A program made the translations under genes and the position numbers. From Kordiimonadaceae bacterium (lineage in GTDB: Bacteria > Pseudomonadota > Alphaproteobacteria > Sphingomonadales > Emcibacteraceae): a stretch of DNA of 64,000 nt. The stretch lies in NCBI GenBank assembly GCA_024236295.1, contig JACKKT010000010.1, positions 1 through 64,000 of the forward strand, given 5' to 3'. The notes beneath the pieces are model-generated. The model did not search any database. It was not told where the DNA came from and was given only the letters and a program-made list of their open reading frames with translations. Numbering within the stretch: the stretch's first letter is position 1; each line of letters starts with the position of its first letter. This document shows positions 8,295 through 18,076 of the stretch, piece after piece.

Positions 8295-9125
8295 ATGAAT
8301 ATAATTGCCAAGAAAGATAAAATAAAAAAGGATCTGGAATCTATTGTGATCACTAGCGGTGATATAGAAGTGAGGTTAGCCTGCACAAAAGAAGAAATAG
8401 AAGCAGGCCAGAAACTTCGTTATCAGGTGTTTTTTAAAGAAATGGGGGCCAAACCTAGCGAGACCGTTAGAATACAGGAACGGGATTTTGATAATTTTGA
8501 TGACATATGTGATCATCTATTGGCCTTTGATAATTCTAAAAGTGGACCTGACAGGGTAATCGCAACTTATCGTCTTTTAAGGGAAGAACTAATTGAAAAG
8601 AAAGAGGATTTTTACTCTTCAAGTGAATTTGACTTGTCTAATCTTTATAATGATTATTTTAGAAATTTAATGGGAGATCGTCAGTTACTGGAACTTGGCC
8701 GAAGTTGCGTAAAGGAAGAATACAGAACAAATGCAGTCATGCATTTAATGTGGAAGTTTATTGCCCGTTATATTGACAAGCATAAAATTGCATATCTTTT
8801 TGGCTGTGCCAGTCTTCAGGGTACAGACCTGGAAAGATTGAAATTACCACTTTCTTATCTTTATAATAATCATAAAACTCCGGCTGAATATAATATTCAG
8901 GCAAGACCTGAACTAGCACAGAAAATGGATTATTTTGATGAAGGTGAATATAGTAATAAAGAAGCCCTTCGTGCATTGGCCCCATTGGTAAAAGGCTATC
9001 TAAGACTTGGATGTTATATAGGGGATGGCGCAGTAATTGATGAACAGTTTGGGACAACTGATGTGTTTATTTTACTGCCGATAGACAGGCTGGAAAGCCG
9101 TTATTTGGCCCTATGGGATGATTGA
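8295..9125 (+). CDS. olsB: ornithine-acyl-ACP N-acyltransferase (OlsB-like)
   Basis: 276-residue GNAT-fold acyltransferase of the OlsB/haemolysin group, which transfers a 3-hydroxyacyl chain to ornithine in the first step of ornithine-lipid synthesis. Seen: IEVRLACTKEEIEAGQKLRYQVFFKEMGA near the N-terminus, DRVIATYRLL, and the conserved LLELGRSCVKEEYRT followed by YLFGCASLQG. It lies alone upstream of mutS in the same direction. The partner O-acyltransferase OlsA is not next to it; the PlsC-like protein at 23.1 kb is a possible candidate but no more. The alternative name is L-ornithine N-acyltransferase family protein. Confidence 0.85.
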   Translation: MNIIAKKDKIKKDLESIVITSGDIEVRLACTKEEIEAGQKLRYQVFFKEMGAKPSETVRIQERDFDNFDDICDHLLAFDNSKSGPDRVIATYRLLREELIEKKEDFYSSSEFDLSNLYNDYFRNLMGDRQLLELGRSCVKEEYRTNAVMHLMWKFIARYIDKHKIAYLFGCASLQGTDLERLKLPLSYLYNNHKTPAEYNIQARPELAQKMDYFDEGEYSNKEALRALAPLVKGYLRLGCYIGDGAVIDEQFGTTDVFILLPIDRLESRYLALWDD

Positions 9126-9163
9126 AAATATAGAATATATAAAATTAAGGCCCCGGGCAGGCA

Positions 9164-11887
9164 ATGGGTAAACAGGACATAAAGAAAATAGTTAATGAAA
9201 AGGCAGGTGTAAAAAGCACACCTATGATGGAACAGTTTTTGAAACTGAAATCATCACATAGTGATTATCTGCTTTTTTATCGTATGGGTGATTTTTATGA
9301 ACTTTTTTTCGATGATGCTGTAATTGCTGCTGAGGCGCTTGATATTACCCTGACAAAGCGCGGAAAACACATGGATGAAGATATTCCTATGTGTGGAGTG
9401 CCTGTTCATGCAGCGGAAAATTATCTTTCCCGTCTAATTGCCAAAGGTTTTAAAGTTGCTGTCTGTGAACAGATGGAAGACCCGGCGGAGGCAAAGAAAC
9501 GCGGCAGCAAGTCAGTTGTTAAACGTGATGTTGTAAGGTTGGTTACCCCGGGTACAATTACCGAAGAAAACCTGCTTGATGCCCGGTCTCATAATTTTCT
9601 GGCCGCACTTGCAAATGCTCAAGGTTGTTTTGCTCTCGCCTGGCTCGACATAACCACAGGCGATTTTTTTGTTAGTAATATGGAGCTTGCTAACCTGGAT
9701 GCAGAACTGTCCAGATTAAATGCCGGTGAGATGATTGTGTCTTTCAATTTACTTAATAAAAGTGATGTGGCTGATAAATTGAATGATTGGCAAAATATAA
9801 TCAGTCCTGTTGAAAATTTATTATTTGACAGTGTGTTAGCTGAACAAAAATTAAAAGAAACCTTTGGCGTCAGCATTTTGGAAGGTATTGGCACTTTCTG
9901 CAGAGCCGAGCTAGCAGCCTGTGGTGCTCTTATAGATTATCTGGAAGAAACCCAGAAGGGGAAATTACCGAAATTAAAAAGGCCAAAAATTGTCGTTGAA
10001 GACAGTGTTATGATGATTGACAGTGCAACCAGACGTAATCTTGAACTAAGCCGGACACTGTCGGGTGAAAAAAAAGGAAGTCTTCTTTATGAAATTGATA
10101 AAACCATTACTGGTGCAGGGGCAAGACTTCTAGGCACATATCTGAGTGCCCCTCTGACTGACTCTAGAAAAATCAATAAAAGACTGGATTTGATTTCATA
10201 TTTCATAAATGAGGAAGCATTGCGACGCGAGCTGAGAGATCTGCTTAAAAGCTGTCCAGACCTTGAACGGGCGATGTCAAGGTTATCGGTTGGACGAGGC
10301 GGTCCACGTGATCTTGCAGCGATAAGAGATGCGCTTGATCAGGCCTTTAAAATCAGGCAAGTCATTGAAAGGAATATTTCAAAATCTAGCAACGATCTTG
10401 GCAAAGATCATGATGACCTAAAAGAAATTATTAATAAATTTGGCAATCATGATGAAATAGTAGATGAACTTAGAAGGGCTCTTTTACCTGAATTGCCACT
10501 TATTACGAGGGATGGCAATTTTATAGCAAGAGGCTATCATCCTCCGTTAGACGAATTTCAGATGCTTAAGAGTGAAAGCAAGCGTCTAATTGCTGCGCTA
10601 GAGGGTCGCTATAAGCAAGATACAAGAATTAACGGGCTTAAAATAAAATATAATAATGTACTTGGTTACTTTGTTGAGGTGACAGCGCTGCATGCTGATA
10701 AGCTGATGACAGCACCATTCAACGAAGAATTTATTCATCGGCAGACGCTTGCAAATGCTGTAAGATTTAACTCTTCAGAACTGGTTGAACTTGCAGGAAA
10801 AATTGGTCAGGCCGCAGATCAGGCGTTATCACTAGAGCACGAACTGTTCGAAAGATTGGTCACAATGGTTCTGGCAAAATGGGATGAGATCATCCTTGCT
10901 GCTTCGGCCTTAGCAATGCTGGATGTTGGTACAGCACTTTCCGAGCTTGCAGCTGAGAAAAATTATACCAGACCTTTAGTAGATGACAGTCTGTCATTTG
11001 AAATAGAGGCGGGACGACATCCTGTTGTTGAAACATCAATAAGACAGAACCAGAAAGGACGTTTTGTTGCCAATGATTGTGATCTTGGTATAGAAAATCG
11101 TCTCTGGCTGATAACAGGCCCCAACATGGCTGGTAAAAGTACATTTTTAAGGCAGAATGCACTTATAACCATTCTTGCCCAAATGGGAAGCTTTGTACCA
11201 GCAAATAAAGCTCATATCGGGATTGTGGACCGACTTTTCAGTCGGGTTGGAGCATCTGATGATCTGGCAAGGGGGCGGTCAACATTTATGGTGGAAATGG
11301 TTGAAACAGCTGCTATTTTGAACCAGTCAACCAACCGTTCCCTCATAATCCTTGATGAGATTGGTCGTGGTACAGCGACATATGATGGCCTTTCCATTGC
11401 CTGGGCTGCTGTTGAACATTTACATGAGGTGAATAAGGCGCGTGGCTTATTTGCGACACATTATCATGAGATGACAGCACTTTCGTCAAAACTGGATAGT
11501 CTGGCGTTATATTATATGAAAGTAAAAGAATGGGAAGGTGAAGTTATTTTTCTTCATGAAGTATCAGAAGGCTCAGCAGATAGGTCATATGGTATTCAAG
11601 TTGCGAAACTTGCAGGATTACCTTCGGTGGTCGTTGAGCGGGCGAAACAGGTGCTTCACAGTCTTGAACAGGGTGGTGCAGAAGGACAAGGCGTGGCTCA
11701 GGGACAGAAAATGTCGGCAATAAGCGACGATTTACCACTTTTTTCAGCCCTTCATGAAAAAATTGTTATTAAAAATAAGGAGCCATCAGAGCTTGAGAAA
11801 ACCATTAAGTCACTAAGTCCAGATGAATTTAGCCCAAGAGAAGCATTAGAAATATTATATAAATTAAAAGAGTTGTCGCAAAAATAG
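9164..11887 (+). CDS. mutS: DNA mismatch repair protein MutS
   Basis: Mismatch-recognition ATPase, 907 residues. The N-terminal mismatch domain has the Phe-x-Glu element in YRMGDFYELF (about residue 43); the clamp and lever regions are full length; the ATPase has Walker A GPNMAGKS at about 651-658, Walker B LIILDEIGRGT, and the ATHYHEM histidine motif. The C-terminus carries the helix-turn-helix region ending in LEILYKLKEL. The stop is followed at once by the glnD ATG, an arrangement common in alphaproteobacteria. Confidence 0.98.
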   Translation: MGKQDIKKIVNEKAGVKSTPMMEQFLKLKSSHSDYLLFYRMGDFYELFFDDAVIAAEALDITLTKRGKHMDEDIPMCGVPVHAAENYLSRLIAKGFKVAVCEQMEDPAEAKKRGSKSVVKRDVVRLVTPGTITEENLLDARSHNFLAALANAQGCFALAWLDITTGDFFVSNMELANLDAELSRLNAGEMIVSFNLLNKSDVADKLNDWQNIISPVENLLFDSVLAEQKLKETFGVSILEGIGTFCRAELAACGALIDYLEETQKGKLPKLKRPKIVVEDSVMMIDSATRRNLELSRTLSGEKKGSLLYEIDKTITGAGARLLGTYLSAPLTDSRKINKRLDLISYFINEEALRRELRDLLKSCPDLERAMSRLSVGRGGPRDLAAIRDALDQAFKIRQVIERNISKSSNDLGKDHDDLKEIINKFGNHDEIVDELRRALLPELPLITRDGNFIARGYHPPLDEFQMLKSESKRLIAALEGRYKQDTRINGLKIKYNNVLGYFVEVTALHADKLMTAPFNEEFIHRQTLANAVRFNSSELVELAGKIGQAADQALSLEHELFERLVTMVLAKWDEIILAASALAMLDVGTALSELAAEKNYTRPLVDDSLSFEIEAGRHPVVETSIRQNQKGRFVANDCDLGIENRLWLITGPNMAGKSTFLRQNALITILAQMGSFVPANKAHIGIVDRLFSRVGASDDLARGRSTFMVEMVETAAILNQSTNRSLIILDEIGRGTATYDGLSIAWAAVEHLHEVNKARGLFATHYHEMTALSSKLDSLALYYMKVKEWEGEVIFLHEVSEGSADRSYGIQVAKLAGLPSVVVERAKQVLHSLEQGGAEGQGVAQGQKMSAISDDLPLFSALHEKIVIKNKEPSELEKTIKSLSPDEFSPREALEILYKLKELSQK

Positions 11888-14614
11888 ATGACACGTATTA
11901 GAAAACATCGCGAGATATTCAATCGCAGTGAACTAGCGGTAAAACTTGACGCTTTAAAAGAAAGGTTTGGACCGGATCAAATCCGGGGACCTTTACTAGA
12001 GCTTATGAAAAATACCTATGAAATAGGGTTTCAACATATAAAGCAGCGAGCAGATAAAGGTGAAACGGGTGTAAATCTGGCTAATGCTCAAAGTTTTCTG
12101 ACCGATGAAATTGTACATATGCTTTATGACGTGGTTACGGATTATATATATCATTTGGCAAACCCCACTAAAAGTGAACGATTATGTCTAGCGGCATTCG
12201 GAGGTTATGGCAGGCAGGAAATGGCACCATATTCCGACATCGATCTTTTATTTATTCTGCCCTATAAAAAAACCGCCTGGAGCGAACAGGTGGTCGAATA
12301 TATGCTTTATATTCTCTGGGACATGGGTTTTGTTGTTGGGCATGCTGTCAGGACTATTGATGAAAGTATCCGGCTTTGCCATACGGACCTCACAATTAAA
12401 ACGGCACTTCTTGAGATGCGATATATCTGGGGTGATCGGTCCTTATATGAGGAACTAGCAGCCAAATATGAAAGAAAAATTATAAAAGGCAATGCGCCTG
12501 AGTTTACAGAAGAGAAACTTCAGGAACGTGATGAAAGGCATAAACGACTTGGGGATACCCGTTATGTTGTTGAACCAAACCTGAAAGAAGGCAAGGGCGG
12601 GCTTCGTGACCTACATACATTGTTCTGGATAGCAAAATTCATTTATAAGGTAAACAGCCTGAATGAAATTGTGGAAAAAGGTGTCTTTTCACAGGACGAA
12701 TATAAAGAATTCCAGAAGGCAGAAGATTTTCTCTGGGCTGTGCGTTTCCAGCTGCATTATTTTGCGGGCAGGCCGGAAGAGCGCATTACTTTTGATGTAC
12801 AGAAAATACTGGCTGAAAAACTCGGCTATACTGACCGCCCCAATATGTCCGGGGTTGAACGGTTTATGAAACACTTTTTCCTTACTGCAAAAACCGTTGG
12901 TGACCTGACAAGAATTTTCTGTGCCTATCTGGAAGAGAAACATAAGCGAAAACCGATCCGTCTTTCCAATTTTTCATTCAGATCAAAAACTGTTGAAGGT
13001 TTTCCTATAGAAGGAAGCCGGTTAAGTTTTAAAAATGTAGAAGTGATTGTGGAAGATCCTGTCAAAATGATAGAGATTTTTCATGTTGCGCAAAAATATG
13101 CCCTTGATATTCACCCAAGGGCGCTCAGAATGATGTGGCAAAATCTCAAATTAATTAAAGGACGTACCCGCAATAATCAAAAAGCAAATGAAATTTTTCT
13201 TGAAATAATGACTTTTAAAGATGGCCCAGGCTTTGCTCTGCGTTTGATGAATGAGGTTGGCGTTCTTGGTCGGTTTGTGCCTGATTTCGGCCGTGTTGTT
13301 GCGCAAATGCAATATGACATGTATCATGTTTATACAGTTGATGAACATACGATCCGGGCAATCGAACTCCTATCTCAGCTGGAACGGGGATTGCTTGCTG
13401 ATGAACATCCTTTGTCCAATGATATCATTCATAAAGTTCTTTCTCGTAGGGTGCTCTATCTGTCAGTTTTTCTACATGATATTGCAAAAGGAAGAAAAGG
13501 CGATCATTCCATACTGGGTGAGGAGGTTGCCCAGAAATTATGTCCGCGCTTTGGCTTGACATCGGCGGAGACAGAGACAGTCGCCTGGCTGGTCCGCTGG
13601 CATTTGCTGATGACCTATTCTGCATTTAAGCGTGATTTGAGTGATCCAAAGACGATTGCTGATTTTGCTGGTCAGGTGCAAAGTCCGGAAAGGTTGAGAT
13701 TGCTTCTGGTGCTAACCGTTGTTGATATCCGTGCCGTTGGACCAAAAGTCTGGAACGGCTGGAAAGGTCAGTTATTAAGGGATTTATATAGCCGTTCAGC
13801 AGAATATCTTTTGGGTGGGCAGGTAAAATATGAAAATAGTTACCATGTTGATAGTATAAAAGCGGAACTTAAGGAAGCTCTTCCGGAATGGTCAGACAAG
13901 AAATTCGAAAAATACACCCGTCGTTTTTATAATACTTACTGGCATGCTATGCCGGTTGAAGATTTGGTGCGAAACGCATTAATGATTGATTTAGCCGATA
14001 AATATAACGATAATTTCACCGTTAATATTCATATTGACGATTTTCAGGATATTTCGGAATTAAGTATCTATACACAGGATCATCCCGGCCTATTTGCCCG
14101 ACTGACCGGTGCAATAGCTTTAAGCGGTGCGTCTATTCAGGATGCCCGTATCTTTACAACCAAAGACGGTATGGCACTCGACTCTTTCAGGATCCAGGAT
14201 GCAGAGGGGCAGGTTTTTAAAGATAAAAGAAAACTTGAAAAGCTCGAGCAGAATATAAGAGATACATTGTCTGGAAAACTTAGACCACGAGAAGTTTTTG
14301 ATCGACGGCGCATCAAAAAATTACGAACGGATGTGTTCAAGGTTGAACCCAGAGTGCTTATTGATAATAAGGCCAGCAACACGAGAACAGTTATTGAACT
14401 TAATGGTCGGGACCGTATCGGCTATCTATTTGACCTGAGTCAGGTTCTGTTTGATTTGAAAATTTCCATTAGTTCAGCACATATTGCGACATATGGAGAG
14501 CGGGCAATAACGGTGTTTTTCGTTCGGGATATTTTTGGACATAAAATCACCAACGAAAAAAGATTAGAGCTCATAGAGGAAAAACTGATGAATGTGCTGA
14601 CGGTGGATAGTTAG
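11888..14614 (+). CDS. glnD: [protein-PII] uridylyltransferase GlnD
   Basis: Bifunctional uridylyltransferase/uridylyl-removing enzyme that reports glutamine level to the PII proteins. 908 residues. Domains: nucleotidyltransferase with GGYGRQEMAPYSDIDLLFI from about 104; HD phosphohydrolase with FLHDIAKGRKGDHS from about 529; two C-terminal ACT domains from about 722 and 836 that bind glutamine. Starts on the base after the mutS stop and ends on the base before murJ, so the three are tightly packed and probably co-transcribed. Confidence 0.98.
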   Translation: MTRIRKHREIFNRSELAVKLDALKERFGPDQIRGPLLELMKNTYEIGFQHIKQRADKGETGVNLANAQSFLTDEIVHMLYDVVTDYIYHLANPTKSERLCLAAFGGYGRQEMAPYSDIDLLFILPYKKTAWSEQVVEYMLYILWDMGFVVGHAVRTIDESIRLCHTDLTIKTALLEMRYIWGDRSLYEELAAKYERKIIKGNAPEFTEEKLQERDERHKRLGDTRYVVEPNLKEGKGGLRDLHTLFWIAKFIYKVNSLNEIVEKGVFSQDEYKEFQKAEDFLWAVRFQLHYFAGRPEERITFDVQKILAEKLGYTDRPNMSGVERFMKHFFLTAKTVGDLTRIFCAYLEEKHKRKPIRLSNFSFRSKTVEGFPIEGSRLSFKNVEVIVEDPVKMIEIFHVAQKYALDIHPRALRMMWQNLKLIKGRTRNNQKANEIFLEIMTFKDGPGFALRLMNEVGVLGRFVPDFGRVVAQMQYDMYHVYTVDEHTIRAIELLSQLERGLLADEHPLSNDIIHKVLSRRVLYLSVFLHDIAKGRKGDHSILGEEVAQKLCPRFGLTSAETETVAWLVRWHLLMTYSAFKRDLSDPKTIADFAGQVQSPERLRLLLVLTVVDIRAVGPKVWNGWKGQLLRDLYSRSAEYLLGGQVKYENSYHVDSIKAELKEALPEWSDKKFEKYTRRFYNTYWHAMPVEDLVRNALMIDLADKYNDNFTVNIHIDDFQDISELSIYTQDHPGLFARLTGAIALSGASIQDARIFTTKDGMALDSFRIQDAEGQVFKDKRKLEKLEQNIRDTLSGKLRPREVFDRRRIKKLRTDVFKVEPRVLIDNKASNTRTVIELNGRDRIGYLFDLSQVLFDLKISISSAHIATYGERAITVFFVRDIFGHKITNEKRLELIEEKLMNVLTVDS

Positions 14615-16159
14615 ATGTCAATGATCAAAGCCACAGTAATTTTTGGAAGCTTTACCATGATAAGCCGTGTGCTCGGTTTTGTACGGGATATTTTTATGGC
14701 GGCTGTCCTGGGTGCCGGGACAGTATCGGACTGTTTTGTTGTTGCCTTCAAACTCCCTAATTTTTTTAGACGTCTCTTTGCGGAGGGAGCTTTCAGCGCA
14801 TCATTTGTGCCTATTTTTTCAGTGACACTTGAAAAGGGAGGGAAGGAACAGGCACTACGCTTTGCAGAAGAAGCATTTGCCTGTCTTGCAATAACACTGC
14901 TACTTTTTGTTGGTTTAATGGAATTATTTACGCCGGCACTTATTTATGTGATGGCAAATGGTTTTGCGGATAATGCCACCAAATTTGATCTTGCCGTAAC
15001 GCTGACAAGATATACTTTTCCATTTATCTTATTTGTATCCCTTGTTTCGCTGCTGGCAGGAATTCTTAATTCGCTTGGTAAATTTGCTGAAACGGCAGCA
15101 ACACCGATTATATTAAATTTATGCATGATCTCGGCACTGGTTTTTTGGTCCGGTTCGATGGAAACACCCGCACATACATTGGCAATTGGGGTGAGTGTTG
15201 CAGGGTTTATTCAGATATTATTTCTATACAGAGCGACTATGAAAGCAGGCTACAGAATAAGGCTCATTATGCCCGCTTTGACCCCCAAAGTTAAAAGATT
15301 ACTCATCGTAATGGGGCCGGCAGCACTGGGAGCCGGTGTTATTCAGCTTAACCTTTTACTTGATATGGTCATTGCTTCACATTTGCCGGATGCATCCATG
15401 TCATACCTTTATTATGCTGATCGGCTTAATCAGCTTCCTGTTGGCGTTATTGGTGTTGCACTTGGCACTGTGCTTCTGCCCGTATTATCCCGTAATATTG
15501 CAAGCGGTAATGAAGCAAAAGTGGTAAGCAGCCAAACTAAAGCTATTGAAATGGGCCTGTTTTTTACAATTCCTGCTGCTGTGGCTTTTGTAATTGTTCC
15601 TGACGATTTAATCCATGTTCTGTTGGAGAGGAGTAATTTTTCTGCCCAGGCCACAATTGAAACCTCAACCACACTTGCCGCTTACGCGGCGGGGCTTCCT
15701 GCGTATGTACTGGCAAAAGTCTTTGTGCCAGGATATTTTGCCAGAGGAGATACCAAAACACCCCTTAAATTTGCCATAGTGGCACTGATTATTAATGTAA
15801 CTCTCAATCTGATTTTAATGCAATATTTTGCCCATGTTGGATTGGCAATGGCAACGGCAATATCGGCATGGATAAATGTGATGATGCTTTGTGGTGGATT
15901 GGTGCTTCGTGGACAGTATGTTATTGAAAGAAAATTATTAATAAGACTTTCAAAATATATTTTGTGCTCTTTTATAATGGGTGGTGTCGTTTGGTTTGTT
16001 GAGAAGAAGGTTCAGTTTTTAATTGATGGTAATTCTGTTGAACAGATTATTGGGCTGCTGGCTCTTGTTATTTGCGGGATAGGGGCATATCTGATTGCCT
16101 CTTTTTATACTGGAACAGTAAAAAAAGAAGAACTGACAGCAATATTCTCAAAGAGATAG
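14615..16159 (+). CDS. murJ: lipid II flippase MurJ (MviN)
   Basis: Inner-membrane MOP-superfamily protein, 514 residues with about 14 hydrophobic segments. It flips lipid II outward for peptidoglycan synthesis. The N-terminus has the family pattern TMISRVLGFVRDIFMAAVLGAG...DCFVVAFKLPNFFRRLFAEGAFSASFVP (split here), including the conserved Arg residues and RRLFAEGAF. The position after glnD and before trpS is the usual alphaproteobacterial order. Confidence 0.97.
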   Translation: MSMIKATVIFGSFTMISRVLGFVRDIFMAAVLGAGTVSDCFVVAFKLPNFFRRLFAEGAFSASFVPIFSVTLEKGGKEQALRFAEEAFACLAITLLLFVGLMELFTPALIYVMANGFADNATKFDLAVTLTRYTFPFILFVSLVSLLAGILNSLGKFAETAATPIILNLCMISALVFWSGSMETPAHTLAIGVSVAGFIQILFLYRATMKAGYRIRLIMPALTPKVKRLLIVMGPAALGAGVIQLNLLLDMVIASHLPDASMSYLYYADRLNQLPVGVIGVALGTVLLPVLSRNIASGNEAKVVSSQTKAIEMGLFFTIPAAVAFVIVPDDLIHVLLERSNFSAQATIETSTTLAAYAAGLPAYVLAKVFVPGYFARGDTKTPLKFAIVALIINVTLNLILMQYFAHVGLAMATAISAWINVMMLCGGLVLRGQYVIERKLLIRLSKYILCSFIMGGVVWFVEKKVQFLIDGNSVEQIIGLLALVICGIGAYLIASFYTGTVKKEELTAIFSKR

Positions 16160-16188
16160 TTGACCCGGGACTTTTTAGCCGTCATATA
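16160..16188 (+). promoter_or_regulatory. probable promoter of trpS
   Basis: TTGACC (16160-16165), a 17-base spacer, CATATA (16183-16188). It begins on the last bases of murJ and ends 54 bases before the trpS ATG. Confidence 0.55.
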
Positions 16189-16242
16189 GAAGCCTATTGG
16201 AATTGATAACGGATATGTCCAAAATATCCATAAGGAATAAAA

Positions 16243-17253
16243 ATGTCAGCTTTCAAACAACGTGTTTTTTCAGGGGTTCAGCCTTCGGGGAATTTAACAC
16301 TGGGTAATTATCTTGGCGCTATCAAAAATTGGGTTGGCCTCCAGAACAGTTACGAAACAATTTTTTGTGTTGTCGATCTTCACGCTATTACGACGTGGCA
16401 GGAACCTGAAGTGCTCAAAAATGCAACGCGTGAAGTTGCCGCGGGCATGATTGCCAGTGGGGTTGATCCTGTAAAAAGCATTATTTTTAATCAGTCGCAG
16501 GTTTCTGCTCACGCTGAACTTGCGTGGATTTTTAATTGTGTTGCCCGTATAGGATGGCTTAATCGCATGACACAGTTCAAGGAAAAAGCTGGAAAAAATA
16601 AAGAGCGTGCAAGTGTCGGACTTTATGTTTATCCTGATTTAATGGCTGCAGATATTCTGACATATCTGGCAACTCATGTGCCGGTTGGGGCAGACCAGAA
16701 ACAACATCTTGAACTTACCCGAGATATTGCCCAGAAATTTAACAATGATTATGGGGTAAATTTCTTTCCGGAAGTTGAACCCTTAATTTTTGGAGCGGCA
16801 ACAAGAGTTATGTCACTCAGAGACGGGACAGCTAAAATGTCAAAGTCTGACCCTTCAGAAAATAGCCGGATTAATTTGACGGACGATAGGGATAGTATAG
16901 CAAAAAAAATTCGCAAGGCACGCACAGACAGTGAACCGCTTCCTGGAACATTAGAGGGACTCGAAGGACGTGCAGAAGCAATGAACCTGATAAATATTTT
17001 TGCGGCTCTAAGTGAGAGAGAAGCAAAAGATATTTGCAGGGAGTATGAAGGTAAAGGATTTGCTGAATTCAAAAACGATCTGGCTGATCTTAGTGTGTCG
17101 GTATTAGGACCAATAAGTGAGGAAATGAGCCGTTTAATGGGGGATAAAGGATATCTTGACAATATACTGCGTGAAGGGGCGAGAAATGCGGATGAAATTG
17201 CCACCCCAATTCTTAGACAGGTTCAGGATATTGTTGGCCTTTTACGGCCCTGA
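16243..17253 (+). CDS. trpS: tryptophanyl-tRNA synthetase
   Basis: Class I aminoacyl-tRNA synthetase charging tRNA-Trp, 336 residues. FSGVQPSGNLTLGNYLGAI carries the HIGH-equivalent at about 19-25, VDLHAIT and the KMSKS loop (198-202, AKMSKSD) follow, and the C-terminal anticodon-binding helices are complete. SD AAGGA precedes the ATG. The matching tRNA-Trp gene is at 49.7 kb in this window. Confidence 0.98.
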   Translation: MSAFKQRVFSGVQPSGNLTLGNYLGAIKNWVGLQNSYETIFCVVDLHAITTWQEPEVLKNATREVAAGMIASGVDPVKSIIFNQSQVSAHAELAWIFNCVARIGWLNRMTQFKEKAGKNKERASVGLYVYPDLMAADILTYLATHVPVGADQKQHLELTRDIAQKFNNDYGVNFFPEVEPLIFGAATRVMSLRDGTAKMSKSDPSENSRINLTDDRDSIAKKIRKARTDSEPLPGTLEGLEGRAEAMNLINIFAALSEREAKDICREYEGKGFAEFKNDLADLSVSVLGPISEEMSRLMGDKGYLDNILREGARNADEIATPILRQVQDIVGLLRP

Positions 17254-17313
17254 TTATGCCACAATGATAAAGTAATATTTGATAATCTGAGAGTAAAAAT
17301 GTAAGGTAAGATT

Positions 17314-18000
17314 ATGGGTAAATATTTTAAAATCATTGTATCCTTTTTGGTCGTAGGCTTACTGGCATCTTGTACGCAATCTATAAGTACAAATGTAATG
17401 CGCTTTCATCAACTTCCTCAGCCGTCAGGCGAAAAAATCGTCATCGTTCCCATGGATCCTGCAAATAAAGGCAGTATAGAATTTGCCAATTATGCTTCAT
17501 TGGTAGGTAATGCGCTTGGCAGCTATGGATATGTACCGGCCAATGGTGAAAAAGCCGATCTGATAGTAGAATTGGGCTATGGAGTAGATGATGGACAGCA
17601 GGTTGTGCGGTCATCTCCGGGAATGTATGGTTTTATGGGCTACGGATATTACGGTGGGTATTATAATCCTTGGTTCCCTTACCGCAGCCCTTATTATTAT
17701 GGTAGTGCCTTTTATGGAAGCCCATATTATTATGGTGGTTTATATGATCCTTTTGGATATTATCCACTTGGGATGGCGCCTACAGTTCGCACATATACTA
17801 ATTATACACGTCATTTGAAAATGGTAATCAAACCTAATAAAGAAAATGCACAAAATCTTTATGAAGGTGAGGTAACCAGCACAGGTCGTAATGCAAACCT
17901 TCACGAAATAATGCCATATCTGGTGCAAGCCTTCTTCACCAATTTTCCTGGCGTGAGCGGTTCATCGGAAAGAATTTCTGTTAAAATTCCTACAGACTGA
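17314..18000 (+). CDS. DUF4136-type lipoprotein
   Basis: 228 residues with a lipoprotein signal (LLASC, Cys20), so an envelope lipoprotein. The body resembles DUF4136 proteins: an N-terminal strand region (KIVIVPMDPANKGSIEFANYA, split), GYVPANGEKADLIVELGYGV, and a C-terminal NYTRHLKMVIKP / NLYEGEVTSTGR. A Tyr/Gly/Pro-rich loop at about 107-152, with repeated YYYG and SPYYYG, interrupts the domain. Function unknown. It lies between trpS and the DUF2333 gene in the same direction with short gaps. Confidence 0.72.
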   Translation: MGKYFKIIVSFLVVGLLASCTQSISTNVMRFHQLPQPSGEKIVIVPMDPANKGSIEFANYASLVGNALGSYGYVPANGEKADLIVELGYGVDDGQQVVRSSPGMYGFMGYGYYGGYYNPWFPYRSPYYYGSAFYGSPYYYGGLYDPFGYYPLGMAPTVRTYTNYTRHLKMVIKPNKENAQNLYEGEVTSTGRNANLHEIMPYLVQAFFTNFPGVSGSSERISVKIPTD

Positions 18001-18076
18001 TTTTTCCAGCAGGGGGCTTGAAAAAGATAATTTTCTACGCCATCTATAATAAATAATTTATAAACTGGATTGGCCT

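Noticed and set aside
16749..17204. 151-codon open frame on the minus strand
   Set aside because: Antisense to the intact trpS; Ser/Leu-rich shadow of that gene.
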